From an uncultured Bacteroidales bacterium (GTDB lineage Bacteria > Bacteroidota > Bacteroidia > Bacteroidales > UBA932): a stretch of DNA of 33,582 bases. The stretch is from NCBI GenBank assembly GCA_902491795.1, contig CABUIX010000023.1, positions 1 through 33,582 on the forward strand. The letters run 5' to 3'. The notes under the pieces were generated by a model. The model did no database searches. It was not told the origin of the DNA and saw only the letters and a program-made list of their open reading frames with translations. This document shows positions 23,401 through 31,335 of the stretch, piece by piece. Position numbers and translations under genes: made by a program. How positions within the stretch are numbered: position 1 is the first letter of the stretch; every line of letters begins with the position of its first letter.

Positions 23401-24306
23401 GCATATCCATATGTTCTTGTCCCTGTCAACCAGAACTTTGTAACTTTTGCCGTCAAGCTTTTCCTGTGGGTGAATTGCCGCAAAGCTGTCATCCGACGGC
23501 GAATACAGGTACATTCCCTTACTGCGTATCCCCACAAGTATTCTATCCTCATCGAATCTCCTGACGAACGCGCATCGTCCACCTGAGGCCATTGAGGCAA
23601 CCGAAGGTTCATTTCCGGATGCCGGCTTCATGGCCCGTCTGTCGAAAACCAGAATTCCGCGGTCAGTTGCGACCCATACCTGCCCTGGGAGTCCTGCCTC
23701 TATGTCGGTGACGTTCGTGTCGCGTCCTAGCTTTTGATGCTCAAGTTCCTGAAGTTCGTTTCCGAGAACTATGAGGTTGAGCTCATCGTCAATCTCCGCA
23801 GCTATCCACAGGTTTCCTGACGGGTCGCAGTCTATAGTCTTGATCCAGCTTATGCCAGGAATCAGATAACGGGCAAGGACACTGTTGTTCTTGTCCATCT
23901 TGAGGATCCCGTCCCTGCCGGATGCAGCAATGTTGCCGTCAGGAAGGGCGATTACCCTGTGGACCGGATTGCTGACGGCCTTGTTCTGGTTGCTGAATTT
24001 TCCGTCGTGATATCGTATGATTCCACATTCCGTAGCCAGCCACATGTCGCCGTCGAGATCGAAGCAAATGTCATAAATAAGGTCATTGTTCAGGTCGCCG
24101 GGAGAATCCGAGGCATACCACTGGAGAAAATTCTCTCCCGAAAACCGGTTGAGTCCGTATGCGGTTCCAAACCATATGTATCCGTCGGAGTCCTGCGCAA
24201 TGGCGTTGATGCGGTTGTTCGAAATATGATATGAGAATTCCGGTAAAGCGTGGGCTGGCATATGGGCTGCAAGCAGGCATAGGCATGCTGCAGCAATGGT
24301 TTTCAT
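20470..24306 (-). CDS. Hybrid two-component system (HTCS) sensor/regulator
   Basis: With the ATG at 24306 the product has 1278 residues and a signal peptide (MKTIAAACLCLLAAHMPAHA). Order of parts: periplasmic beta-propeller sensor with repeats such as DSDGYIWFGTAYGLNRF (about 20-650), a Y_Y_Y-type domain ending GKYNFRVRVRYMNGKWS, one membrane helix (about 731-756), histidine kinase with the H-box NISHELRTPLS (about 776), HATPase with N and G boxes (NLISNACKYTP, DNGIGIP, GNGIGLNYAQSLA), receiver domain with the phospho-Asp in VVSDIVMPQKDGY (about 1073), and a C-terminal AraC-type DNA-binding domain (about 1180-1278). Such proteins sense periplasmic oligosaccharides and activate the linked locus. 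An alternative ATG lies at 24318. The frame upstream of that is rejected because it crosses the regulatory region. Confidence 0.95.
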   Translation of the reverse strand: MKTIAAACLCLLAAHMPAHALPEFSYHISNNRINAIAQDSDGYIWFGTAYGLNRFSGENFLQWYASDSPGDLNNDLIYDICFDLDGDMWLATECGIIRYHDGKFSNQNKAVSNPVHRVIALPDGNIAASGRDGILKMDKNNSVLARYLIPGISWIKTIDCDPSGNLWIAAEIDDELNLIVLGNELQELEHQKLGRDTNVTDIEAGLPGQVWVATDRGILVFDRRAMKPASGNEPSVASMASGGRCAFVRRFDEDRILVGIRSKGMYLYSPSDDSFAAIHPQEKLDGKSYKVLVDRDKNIWICPQGEEYRVYPHRQDYVNHSEFLERIGAQLVRNMVSDSKGRLWISVDDGYAGYDPHTRQVIWREKGKTQFTSIFIDSKERLWTISDLFHVKRWSISSGTPVLEKTFEFNSNVSSVSEDSKGNIWVINNFCFHVIDSLDNLREIGPIEGGSGKIAHTMSITDPTTSRVFVNTLREGLYECLDDRDFIPVQLGGGASGINSLVTAGDGTMWMGSFNQGLIHFNPADGNTRRYNLSTGLSSNSIESVILDKTERIWFNTPTHIICYDPADESFNTIYDYKFDGTNFYSLRCAVKSPDGKLYFGGYGGITEIDQDIRFDGREPEIPLNFEYIAINGEQLPEIGKRVDLSWRQKLLTIMYSGLNFSFGTLLNYSFMLEGYDRDWIYTDKIQTNYSNLPPGKYNFRVRVRYMNGKWSRNELSLPVIVHPAPWATTGAKILYAFVLAGLAILLINIYLKSRMRRKELALKQEHLDFVTNISHELRTPLSLITGPLSQLRKCPGLSDRDRRYIDTMERNAERLKLISEEIMDSPASRRKDGQLQVSPTDLSALVLGIANNFRFAAMEKSQSLETDIKEGVHGLADGLKIEKILVNLISNACKYTPESGKIRISMDSDGKNAVIEIIDNGIGIPEEKRGNIFDRFDRLDVDRKEPGTPGNGIGLNYAQSLARLHKGKLSYRPASSGQGSVFALTIPITEDNYDESEICQTTGISKYGSLAQSQSEQKFNPALPSVLIAEDNPEISSFLNDILSDEYNVIAAPDGLEALENLKIAIPDIVVSDIVMPQKDGYTLCSDIKSNPEYCHIPVILLTAKNDKDSTIKGLGKGADAYIAKPFDPDFLKATIRSLIDNRKRIQQRVLNLTQDTIKDEKLVRQASLNEQEVKFLAKVHDVIEQHFTDEQFTIESMSREIGVSYSKLYAKIKALTGQTPLEFISTYKMNKAMELLKSGNYNVSEVADMVGSSSPFNFSRDFKKHFGMTPSSVLRK

Positions 24307-24357
24307 GGCTAGTGTCATTCCGGTCAATGTGGTTGTATGTGCGAATATACGGTTTTT

Positions 24358-24394
24358 TTGAAGATTCGGATATGTTTTTTGAAGAGCATGAAAG
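24358..24394 (+). promoter_or_regulatory. Direct-repeat operator, probable HTCS binding site (copy 1)
   Basis: TTGAAGATTCGGATAT (24358-24373) and TTGAAGAGCATGAAAG (24379-24394) are spaced 21 bp start to start. The flanking T-runs extend the identical core to TTTTTTGAAGA in both. The second repeat ends 21 nt before the susC -7 box at 24416. The four half-sites here and at 16165-16201 share TTGAAGA exactly, and the second repeat shares TGAAA with the other operator. The site lies between the divergent HTCS and susC genes, so it may also serve autoregulation. Confidence 0.7.
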
Positions 24395-24415
24395 GCCTTG
24401 GGAATGCCATCCGGA

Positions 24416-24423
24416 TATCTTTG
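24416..24423 (+). promoter_or_regulatory. -7 box of the susCD operon
   Basis: TATCTTTG is a perfect -7 box, 40 bp before the susC ATG. The only upstream TTG (24398-24400) is 15 bp away, too close for a normal -33, so the promoter probably needs the activator bound at 24358-24394. Confidence 0.7.
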
Positions 24424-24463
24424 CAACAGTTAACAACACAACTAAAAACCAATAATTCCGCTT

Positions 24464-27400
24464 ATGAAGAAATTTCTGTTTCTAAGCTTCGCGGTTTTGC
24501 TGTCCGCTGCGGCGTCTTTTGCCCAGGACAAGGAAATCAGCGGTAAAGTGTCGGACTCCAGAGGTGAGGAACTTGCAGGAGTCGGCGTTATGGTAAAAGG
24601 AACCACAACCGGTACGATGACTGATCTTGACGGTACCTTCATCATGAAGGTGCCAGAGGATGCGATTCTCGAAATTTCCTGTCTCGGTTTCCAGCCCCAG
24701 GAAGTTCCTGTAGCCGGAAAGACTACTTTCAACATCATCCTGTCTGAAGATGCTGAACTGCTTGAGGGTACAGTAGTGATAGGTTACGGTACCGTCAAGA
24801 GGACCAATTTCACCGGGTCGGTAGCTACATACTCTGTGGCTGACGGACCTGTGGCCAATGTGCCCAAGACAAGTGCTCTCGACATGCTCAGGGGAATAGC
24901 TCCCGGCCTTGCAATGAGCCAGTCCGGCATTGCCGGAGCTGCCCCGTCGCTTCAGGTGCGCGGGCAGAGGTCAATTTCCGGAGGCAGCGATCCTCTGATC
25001 GTGCTTGACGGCGTGATCTACAAGGGTGAAATCAATGACATCGATCCCAATTCCATCGAGTCGATGAGCGTCATGAAGGACGCGACATCCCTTGCGTCGT
25101 ACGGCTCCCAGGCTGCCAACGGCGTGATCATGATCACCTCAAAGAAAGGTGCAAGAGGAAAGCCCACGGTAGATTTCCGTGCTTCGGTCGGCCTGGTCGA
25201 GCAGAACTATACGCCCGACCTCCGCAACGGAGCCGAATACATTGAACTCATAAATGCCAGAAGAGGTGAAACTGCCGGGACTACCAGCTGGATGTCGGCA
25301 TTGGAACTGGCGAACTATCAGGCTGGCGAGGAAACTGACTGGATTGACTATGTCACGCAGACCGGAGTTCAGCAGGAATACGGAGTGAGCGTCTCCGGAG
25401 GTGCTGAAGGGATGAACTATTATGTGGGTACATCTTATTCGGATCTTACCAACTTCATCAAGGGCAACCGGTTCATTCGGGAGACAGTGACAGCCAGGGT
25501 CAACACGAACATCAACAAGTACATATCCTTGGGGTTCAATTTCAACTGGTCAAATTTCCAGGATGACGGAATCCGTCCTCCCTACAACCGCTTCTTCTCC
25601 CCTTATGGTGAGCCAACGCTTGAAGACGGCAGCATACGCAAGTATATTATAGGACCCAACCAGGAAACCGCCACCAACCCTTTGTGGAATGTGGAAAGCG
25701 GAAGTGTTGATGCAGAGTTTCGTGGCAATGCTATAACTCTCGGCGGCAATATTGACGTGGACATTCCATGGATTGAAGGACTGACGTACAGATTGACCGG
25801 GAACTATTCAACCAGAGACCGTCAGACCCGAAGGTTCTATCACGAGAAGAATTTCATCCAGGCTACTGACGGTGATGACTATACTTCGGAACTGTTTGAC
25901 AAATACTTGAGCCAGGCTTACGGGTATATAGACCGTAGCAACAGTGTGGACTGGGTGCTCGACAATATCCTCACTTATGACCGGGAGATCGGCAAACATT
26001 ATGTGAATGCCACACTCGTGTACACTATGGATTCGTCCCTGCGCGAGGGGTATTATGTCAACGGGGCAGATTTCTCCGACATAGGCAACACGACTTTGGG
26101 ATTCTATGGCCTGACAAACGCCAAGACCCAGACAATAGAAAGCATCTCTTATACTCTCCACAACGATATCGGATATCTTGCTCGTGTGAACTATTCATAT
26201 GACAACAAGTATCATGTCAACGCGTCATTCAGACGTGACGGCAGTTCGGTATTCGGATCAGGCAGGAAGTGGGGCAATTTCCCTGCAGTCGGTGTCGCAT
26301 GGACAATTTCAGACGAGAATTTCATGAGAGGAATACACTGGCTTGACTACCTGAAACTCAAGGCTTCATGGGGCAAGAACGGCAACCAGTCACTTGCTCC
26401 TTACGGTACTCTTTCAAGAATGGACATGGGCAAGTCTGGCGGGATAGTCGGATATTTCGGTGGACAGCCGGTGTTCGGGCAGGCGATGACGACTCTTGGA
26501 AATCCCGATCTTGGCTGGGAGACCACGACATCCTGGAATTATGGATTTGAAACTGATTTCCTGCACAGGCGCATGCACCTGGAGGTCGATGCCTATACAT
26601 CCAAGACTACTGACCAGATATTCAACCGCACCATTCCTGTAATGGGCGCAGGCATCACCAGCCAGTCGGCCACCATGGGACGCGTAGACAACTGGGGAAT
26701 AGAGGCTTCGCTCAGGGGTCAGATCATGAAGACTGACGATATAGACTGGAGTGCGACTCTGAATTTCACATTGAACCGCAACAAGCTGGTTGAACTCTAT
26801 GGAGACGGTAAGGATGACATTGTGAACAACCTTTTCCTCGGGCACTCACTCGGAGCAATTTATGGTTATGTCTGGGACGGAGTGGTCCAGGAAACCGATA
26901 CCGATTACATGGCAGCCAATGGCGCCACTCCCGGAGACATCAAGAACAGGGACCTGAACGGCGACGGCAAGATTACCGAAGATGACAGAACCATTCTGGG
27001 ATATGACAAGGAAGCGTTCCGCATGTCGCTCTCAACCACGTTCAGATGGAAGAACTTCACGGTGTATGCCCTGTTCAACGGCATCTTCTCAGGAGGCGAC
27101 TACGGCAAGGCTCTCAACAACAATGCATACATGTCGTACACGGAGGGAATGATGTATCTGAACACTGTTGACCATCCTTTCTGGACCCCCGAGAACAAGA
27201 GCAATCTGTATCCTAAGCCATGGAATGCGGGAGGAAGCCTTTATGCTCTCCAGAAATATGGATTCGTGAGGCTTCAGGACCTCAACATTTCCTACTCCCT
27301 GCCTTCAAAGTGGCTCGGAAAGGCCGGAATCAAAAATCTCCAGGTCTTCGTGTCTGGACAGAACCTCTTCTTCATCGCTCCGGATTGGGAATTCAGCGAT

Positions 27401-27472
27401 CCTGAAGTCAGGAGCTTCCAGTCACAGCAGCTCAGAAGGACCTATACTTTCGGACTTAACTTAAGATTCTAA
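24464..27472 (+). CDS. susC: SusC/RagA-family TonB-dependent outer-membrane transporter
   Basis: The 1002-residue product imports oligosaccharides through the outer membrane using TonB energy. After the signal peptide (about 1-21, AASFAQ) comes the carboxypeptidase-like beta domain (EISGKVSDSRGEELAGVGVMVKGTTTGTMTDLDGTF, about 24-100), and then the plug with VVIGYGTVKRTNFTGSV, LQVRGQRSISGGSDPLIVLDGV and ASYGSQAANGVIMITSKKG (about 100-230). The 22-strand barrel follows, ending in RRTYTFGLNLRF with the terminal Phe used for barrel assembly. There is no extra STN domain, so it should not signal through an anti-sigma factor, in line with the HTCS next door. It forms an operon with susD, 12 nt downstream. 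Confidence 0.97.
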   Translation: MKKFLFLSFAVLLSAAASFAQDKEISGKVSDSRGEELAGVGVMVKGTTTGTMTDLDGTFIMKVPEDAILEISCLGFQPQEVPVAGKTTFNIILSEDAELLEGTVVIGYGTVKRTNFTGSVATYSVADGPVANVPKTSALDMLRGIAPGLAMSQSGIAGAAPSLQVRGQRSISGGSDPLIVLDGVIYKGEINDIDPNSIESMSVMKDATSLASYGSQAANGVIMITSKKGARGKPTVDFRASVGLVEQNYTPDLRNGAEYIELINARRGETAGTTSWMSALELANYQAGEETDWIDYVTQTGVQQEYGVSVSGGAEGMNYYVGTSYSDLTNFIKGNRFIRETVTARVNTNINKYISLGFNFNWSNFQDDGIRPPYNRFFSPYGEPTLEDGSIRKYIIGPNQETATNPLWNVESGSVDAEFRGNAITLGGNIDVDIPWIEGLTYRLTGNYSTRDRQTRRFYHEKNFIQATDGDDYTSELFDKYLSQAYGYIDRSNSVDWVLDNILTYDREIGKHYVNATLVYTMDSSLREGYYVNGADFSDIGNTTLGFYGLTNAKTQTIESISYTLHNDIGYLARVNYSYDNKYHVNASFRRDGSSVFGSGRKWGNFPAVGVAWTISDENFMRGIHWLDYLKLKASWGKNGNQSLAPYGTLSRMDMGKSGGIVGYFGGQPVFGQAMTTLGNPDLGWETTTSWNYGFETDFLHRRMHLEVDAYTSKTTDQIFNRTIPVMGAGITSQSATMGRVDNWGIEASLRGQIMKTDDIDWSATLNFTLNRNKLVELYGDGKDDIVNNLFLGHSLGAIYGYVWDGVVQETDTDYMAANGATPGDIKNRDLNGDGKITEDDRTILGYDKEAFRMSLSTTFRWKNFTVYALFNGIFSGGDYGKALNNNAYMSYTEGMMYLNTVDHPFWTPENKSNLYPKPWNAGGSLYALQKYGFVRLQDLNISYSLPSKWLGKAGIKNLQVFVSGQNLFFIAPDWEFSDPEVRSFQSQQLRRTYTFGLNLRF

Positions 27473-27484
27473 AGCTTAGAAGAT

Positions 27485-29350
27485 ATGAAAAAGATAATAT
27501 ATACGATTCTTATCGCCATTGCCTCGGGGCTTTTCGTTGGATGCAATGAAGAGGCTTTTCTTACTGAGGATCCCAAAAACCTGTATACCAAGGATAATGC
27601 ATTTGAGAAGGCATCTCAGGTAGACGCGACTCTGGTCAATGCATACAACAAGTTTTGCATGATGTCCGGTTACAACAATGCATTCGCGGGAGGAGATCCG
27701 GCGGCGAGTTTCCTTCATGGAAGCGGATCCGATGTGCTTGACGGCACTAGAGGAGACAACAGTGCAGCTACAGCCTTCTCAAATTATTGGAGACTGCTTT
27801 CTTCCCAGGGAGATTTCAATTCTCTGTGGACGTCGCTTTATCAACTTGCAAGTTATGCAAATCTCGCGATGGATGGCATTGAGCAACTTGCAATGAATCC
27901 GGAGGACGAGGAAACCAAATATCTTACCGCGCAGGCCCGTTTTTTCCGCGGTTGGGCATATCTTCGTCTCGCTGAATGCTTCGGAGGCGTTCCTATAGTT
28001 GACAAATTTTCTGAAGAACTCAAGTTTGATTATACACGGAGTACCAGGGAAGAAACCTATAATTTTGCCATAGAGGATCTGGTATATGCAGCCTCCAATC
28101 TTCCTGATTATTCCGACAATTCTGCTCGTCTTGCAAAAGGTGTTGCGAATCACTTTCTGGCAGAGGCATATATTGCCAGGAATGTGGAGACAGGAAATTC
28201 CCAGGATCTTGTTGAAGCGGTAAAGGCGGCTGACTGGGTGATTGAGCACCATCCCGTAATGATGGAACGATTTGGAGCCCGCAGCGAGGGTGGCGTACAG
28301 CCTTCAGACCTTCCTGACAATGGTGTCGAGAGATATCGTCCTGACGGGAATGCTTTTTTCGATCTCTTTGTGGCCGGTAATTACGCGAGAGCCAATGACA
28401 ACGGAATGAATACGGAAACCTTGATGATTTTTGAGCAGCCCACATATGAACTCGTAGCCGTCAATGGCGGACACATACTTCCACTTGGAATTACCTGTGG
28501 ACCGGCATATAGGGATCTGACATGGGCTGAACCATATGCATCTGAAAACGCAGCGGCAGGTGCCGGCGGCGGACCATGGAAAGACAATATCGATGACAAC
28601 CTTTTCCCCGGCCAGCAGCTTGGCCTTTTCCTCAGCATGGGAACATGGGGAATGATAGGCAGCACAGACTATTCGGACGAGTTCGTATGGAGAGACGAGT
28701 ATGCGGCAGATGACAGGAATGCCCAGATTAACCGGTATGATCCTGTAGTTATGGATTCAAAGAGTCCATATTATTTGGAGGTCGTGACAAAAGACATGCT
28801 GGCTCAGCCTACTTCACTCTCACGCGTTTCAGGCAAAATTACCACATGGGACTTCTGGGGATGGAACAAGGATCATATGGCATCGATGGGGGCTCCCATA
28901 TGCAACCAGTACGGACGCGACTGGTATATAACCCGCAGTGCTGAGACCTATCTGCTCAGGGCAGAGGCCAAGTATCGTCAGGGTGATGCGCAGGGAGCCG
29001 CAGAAGATCTTAATGTCCTGCGTGCACGTGCGAATGCTACAAAGATGTACACTGCGGCCGATTTGAGCACAGACGACTGCAGCGCCCGCACCGGCATCTT
29101 CGCAATCTTGGACGAAAGGGCAAGAGAGCTGTCATGGGAGGAGCAGCGCTGGCCTACACTTCTTCGAATGGGCGGACAGGGCAAGAATGAAGTCATGCAC
29201 GAACAACTCGAAAACTATTCGATGTACACTTTTGATCTGCCTACATTCAAGGGACAGAAATTCCCCGAATGGACATTGTTCGCGATACCTTACAGTGTAA
29301 TACAGCTCAATTCCGGTGCGGTTCTCGAGCAGAATCCCGGATGGGACTAG
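27485..29350 (+). CDS. susD: SusD/RagB-family surface glycan-binding lipoprotein
   Basis: The 621-residue product is the lid of the SusC pore and binds the glycan at the cell surface. The lipobox cysteine is C20 (GLFVGC), followed by acidic residues (NEE) that favour export to the cell surface. SusD features seen are FLTEDPKNLYT at the mature start, TPR-like helices (ARFFRGWAYLRLAECFGGVPIVDKF, AKGVANHFLAEAYIARN), the C-terminal ETYLLRAEAKYRQGDAQGAAEDLNVLRARA, and the closing ERARELSWEEQRWPTLLRMG and LNSGAVLEQNPGWD. The length is within the family range. It lies directly behind susC, and a long hairpin follows the stop codon. Confidence 0.96.
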   Translation: MKKIIYTILIAIASGLFVGCNEEAFLTEDPKNLYTKDNAFEKASQVDATLVNAYNKFCMMSGYNNAFAGGDPAASFLHGSGSDVLDGTRGDNSAATAFSNYWRLLSSQGDFNSLWTSLYQLASYANLAMDGIEQLAMNPEDEETKYLTAQARFFRGWAYLRLAECFGGVPIVDKFSEELKFDYTRSTREETYNFAIEDLVYAASNLPDYSDNSARLAKGVANHFLAEAYIARNVETGNSQDLVEAVKAADWVIEHHPVMMERFGARSEGGVQPSDLPDNGVERYRPDGNAFFDLFVAGNYARANDNGMNTETLMIFEQPTYELVAVNGGHILPLGITCGPAYRDLTWAEPYASENAAAGAGGGPWKDNIDDNLFPGQQLGLFLSMGTWGMIGSTDYSDEFVWRDEYAADDRNAQINRYDPVVMDSKSPYYLEVVTKDMLAQPTSLSRVSGKITTWDFWGWNKDHMASMGAPICNQYGRDWYITRSAETYLLRAEAKYRQGDAQGAAEDLNVLRARANATKMYTAADLSTDDCSARTGIFAILDERARELSWEEQRWPTLLRMGGQGKNEVMHEQLENYSMYTFDLPTFKGQKFPEWTLFAIPYSVIQLNSGAVLEQNPGWD

Positions 29351-29370
29351 GGTACTGATGTTCACCGATG

Positions 29371-29419
29371 CAGGATGGTGGGGCAGTTTGACAGTCAAGA
29401 CGGTCCCGCCATTCTGTTT
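29371..29419 (+). terminator. Hairpin after susD, possible terminator or attenuator
   Basis: Bases 29371-29384 can pair with 29403-29416 over 14 bp, including three G-U pairs, and TTTAAG follows. The loop contains the palindrome TTGAC-A-GTCAA (29388-29398). The T-tract is short, so this may reduce rather than stop transcription into the esterase gene. It starts 21 bases after the susD stop. Confidence 0.5.
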
Positions 29420-29429
29420 AAGACTTGAT

Positions 29430-29463
29430 AATTCATGATTATGCTGTCCCGCTGCCATGAATT
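29430..29463. repeat. Inverted repeat AATTCATG/CATGAATT
   Basis: A perfect 8-bp inverted repeat (29430-29437 and 29456-29463) with an 18-base spacer lies in the 257-bp gap between susD and the esterase gene. It could be an operator or part of an RNA hairpin. The rest of the gap contains no gene and no clear -7 box. Confidence 0.35.
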
Positions 29464-29607
29464 GGCGCGACAATGATGAGCGTTTTGAAGGAATATCGAA
29501 TTTGCGGACAAATACGGTTTGCTGCCTGCTGAATGCGGGAGAAGCAATGTCAAGTTGAGTCCGAAAGGCTATGCCGTTTTAGGCGCTGTTTTGAAAAAAT
29601 ACATACA

Positions 29608-31323
29608 ATGAAAAGATATTTTGTCTTATGTGCCATGCTTCTGGTCAGCGTGATTTGTTCCGCGCAGCATATCGGAAGAGTTGGCCGTAATGTGCCGGGC
29701 CGTGGCCCGGGCTTCAGCCTGCCTCCATTGCCGGAGCATGTCGTGTATTCGCTGCGTGATACTGCAGGCCGTTCTTTCGAGGGCCGCTCTTCCAACAACG
29801 CGCCTCTGTTTTTCATCTATCCGGACGAGGCCTTGGACTCTGCTTCCGCTGCAGCGTTGGCATCGGACCTCGGGATTCCTGAAATTGTGCGTGATTTCCA
29901 TGCGAGCGCCTTTGTGATTAATCCGGTTGACGGAAAATATGACGATGAAGCTGATTTCGATGCCTTCGTGTGGATGTTCAACCGTTCCCGTCCGGGCAAT
30001 CTCAAGGTTGTCGGATTGGGCAACGGTGCAAGTTTCGTCAACAGAGTGCTTCTCCCGCGTGCGTCCGGACAGATTGCCGGCATCCTTTCGGTTGACGGGA
30101 AGGCGTACCGTGCAGGAAAGGAGAATTCTGACGGAGTCCCGGCTTACATTGCGGGCAAGAATGCTTCCAGAGTCGCTTCCGCCTATATAGCGGCGGACAG
30201 GGCGCTGGAGGTTGAGACAGAAGGTGCAATTGCCATATACGAGAACGCTGACGAGCCCTTGCTGCGCATTGCCGTTGATTCTTCGCCGGCAGAGAATCTC
30301 GGGAAAGTGTTCGCGGATGCATGGGAAACCGTCCTGAGCAGAAATTACCGTTATTCGAACTACGGGCACACTCATTACATGGGGGCAACGTTCGGAGAAT
30401 ATGGTGCCTATGAGCTTGAACCTTACACCATATGGGAAAGGTTGGGAATTGTGCGCAAGGTGACAGTTGAGGACCGGGGAGAAAGTTTGCCGTGGCTTTG
30501 GTATGAATACTGGCCCGAGGAACTTCTGGATGGTGCCGCGGCGCAGAGTGTGCCGGTGATGGTCCTGCTGCACGGAAACGCCAATGATCCGCGCACACAG
30601 GCCGAGACCTCGGGATTCATTGAGGTTGCGGCGAAGGAACGCTTCTTTGTGGTCGAAATGGAATGGCAGGGAAGCCGCACTGCGGGTGCAATGGGCATTG
30701 ACGGCATCGAGACCGTGCTCTACGGACTCTTTGACAAGTATCCTCAGCTTGATCCGTCGCGCGTGTATTGTGAGGGGCTTTCGGCCGGATCCATGACTTC
30801 GACCCTGCTGGGCGTACGCAAGTCACACCTCTTTGCTGCGGTGGGCGGACATTCCGGAGGTCTGTTCGGGAAGGCACATCCGGCTTCCAGTTTCAGGTCA
30901 ATCATGTCAGAGGCTGTCCAGAAACGTGGCTGTGTGGAGATGCCTTACTGCAGTGTGCTCGGGACGGCTGACGATGTCGTTCCGTTCTATACCCCGGACA
31001 ATTATGAGGGAAACAGTTACTTCAATGCATGGAACGCTTACCTGACGATGAACGGTATGGATGTGCTGGTGGATCTTGATTTCAGCGTTGATCCTACGTT
31101 TGGGTTTATCCTTAGTGACCGGAAGACCATTGATTCGGGAAAGCAGCCAGGAATAACCATGGAATTCGGGCAGATCTACAAGAACGGAATTCCACTGATA
31201 CGGATAGTCGCTGTCAACAATTACGGGCATTGGAACTTCAAGCCCACAGCATGGCTAATGTGGGATTTCTTCAGGCATTTCTCCCGTGACCAGAAGACAT
31301 TTGAATTGATTTATATACCATAA
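29608..31323 (+). CDS. Secreted alpha/beta-hydrolase esterase with a degenerate N-terminal copy
   Basis: Starting at the ATG 29608 the product has 571 residues and a signal peptide (about 1-19, VICSAQ). The C-terminal domain (about 285-571) resembles PHB-depolymerase/CE1-like esterases: oxyanion strand VMVLLHGNAND, nucleophile elbow EGLSAGS with S392, acid D455 or D456 (GTADDVVPF), and H541 (NYGHWNF). The N-terminal half (about 60-245) shows a similar order, but its elbow reads GLGNG (136-140) with Gly where the Ser should be, so it looks inactive. The likely role is deacylation (acetyl or feruloyl groups) of the imported or surface glycan. The frame extends upstream to 29533 without similarity. 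GH3 follows 12 nt downstream. Confidence 0.8.
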   Translation: MKRYFVLCAMLLVSVICSAQHIGRVGRNVPGRGPGFSLPPLPEHVVYSLRDTAGRSFEGRSSNNAPLFFIYPDEALDSASAAALASDLGIPEIVRDFHASAFVINPVDGKYDDEADFDAFVWMFNRSRPGNLKVVGLGNGASFVNRVLLPRASGQIAGILSVDGKAYRAGKENSDGVPAYIAGKNASRVASAYIAADRALEVETEGAIAIYENADEPLLRIAVDSSPAENLGKVFADAWETVLSRNYRYSNYGHTHYMGATFGEYGAYELEPYTIWERLGIVRKVTVEDRGESLPWLWYEYWPEELLDGAAAQSVPVMVLLHGNANDPRTQAETSGFIEVAAKERFFVVEMEWQGSRTAGAMGIDGIETVLYGLFDKYPQLDPSRVYCEGLSAGSMTSTLLGVRKSHLFAAVGGHSGGLFGKAHPASSFRSIMSEAVQKRGCVEMPYCSVLGTADDVVPFYTPDNYEGNSYFNAWNAYLTMNGMDVLVDLDFSVDPTFGFILSDRKTIDSGKQPGITMEFGQIYKNGIPLIRIVAVNNYGHWNFKPTAWLMWDFFRHFSRDQKTFELIYIP

Positions 31324-31335
31324 ACTGAATTATTC

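Noticed and set aside
24307..24426. N-terminal extension of the HTCS frame
   Set aside because: It covers the regulatory region with the susC -7 box and direct repeats; the signal peptide begins at the ATG 24306 (or 24318).
29533..29607. N-terminal extension of the esterase frame
   Set aside because: The added residues are basic and unlike a signal peptide, while the ATG at 29608 gives a clean one.
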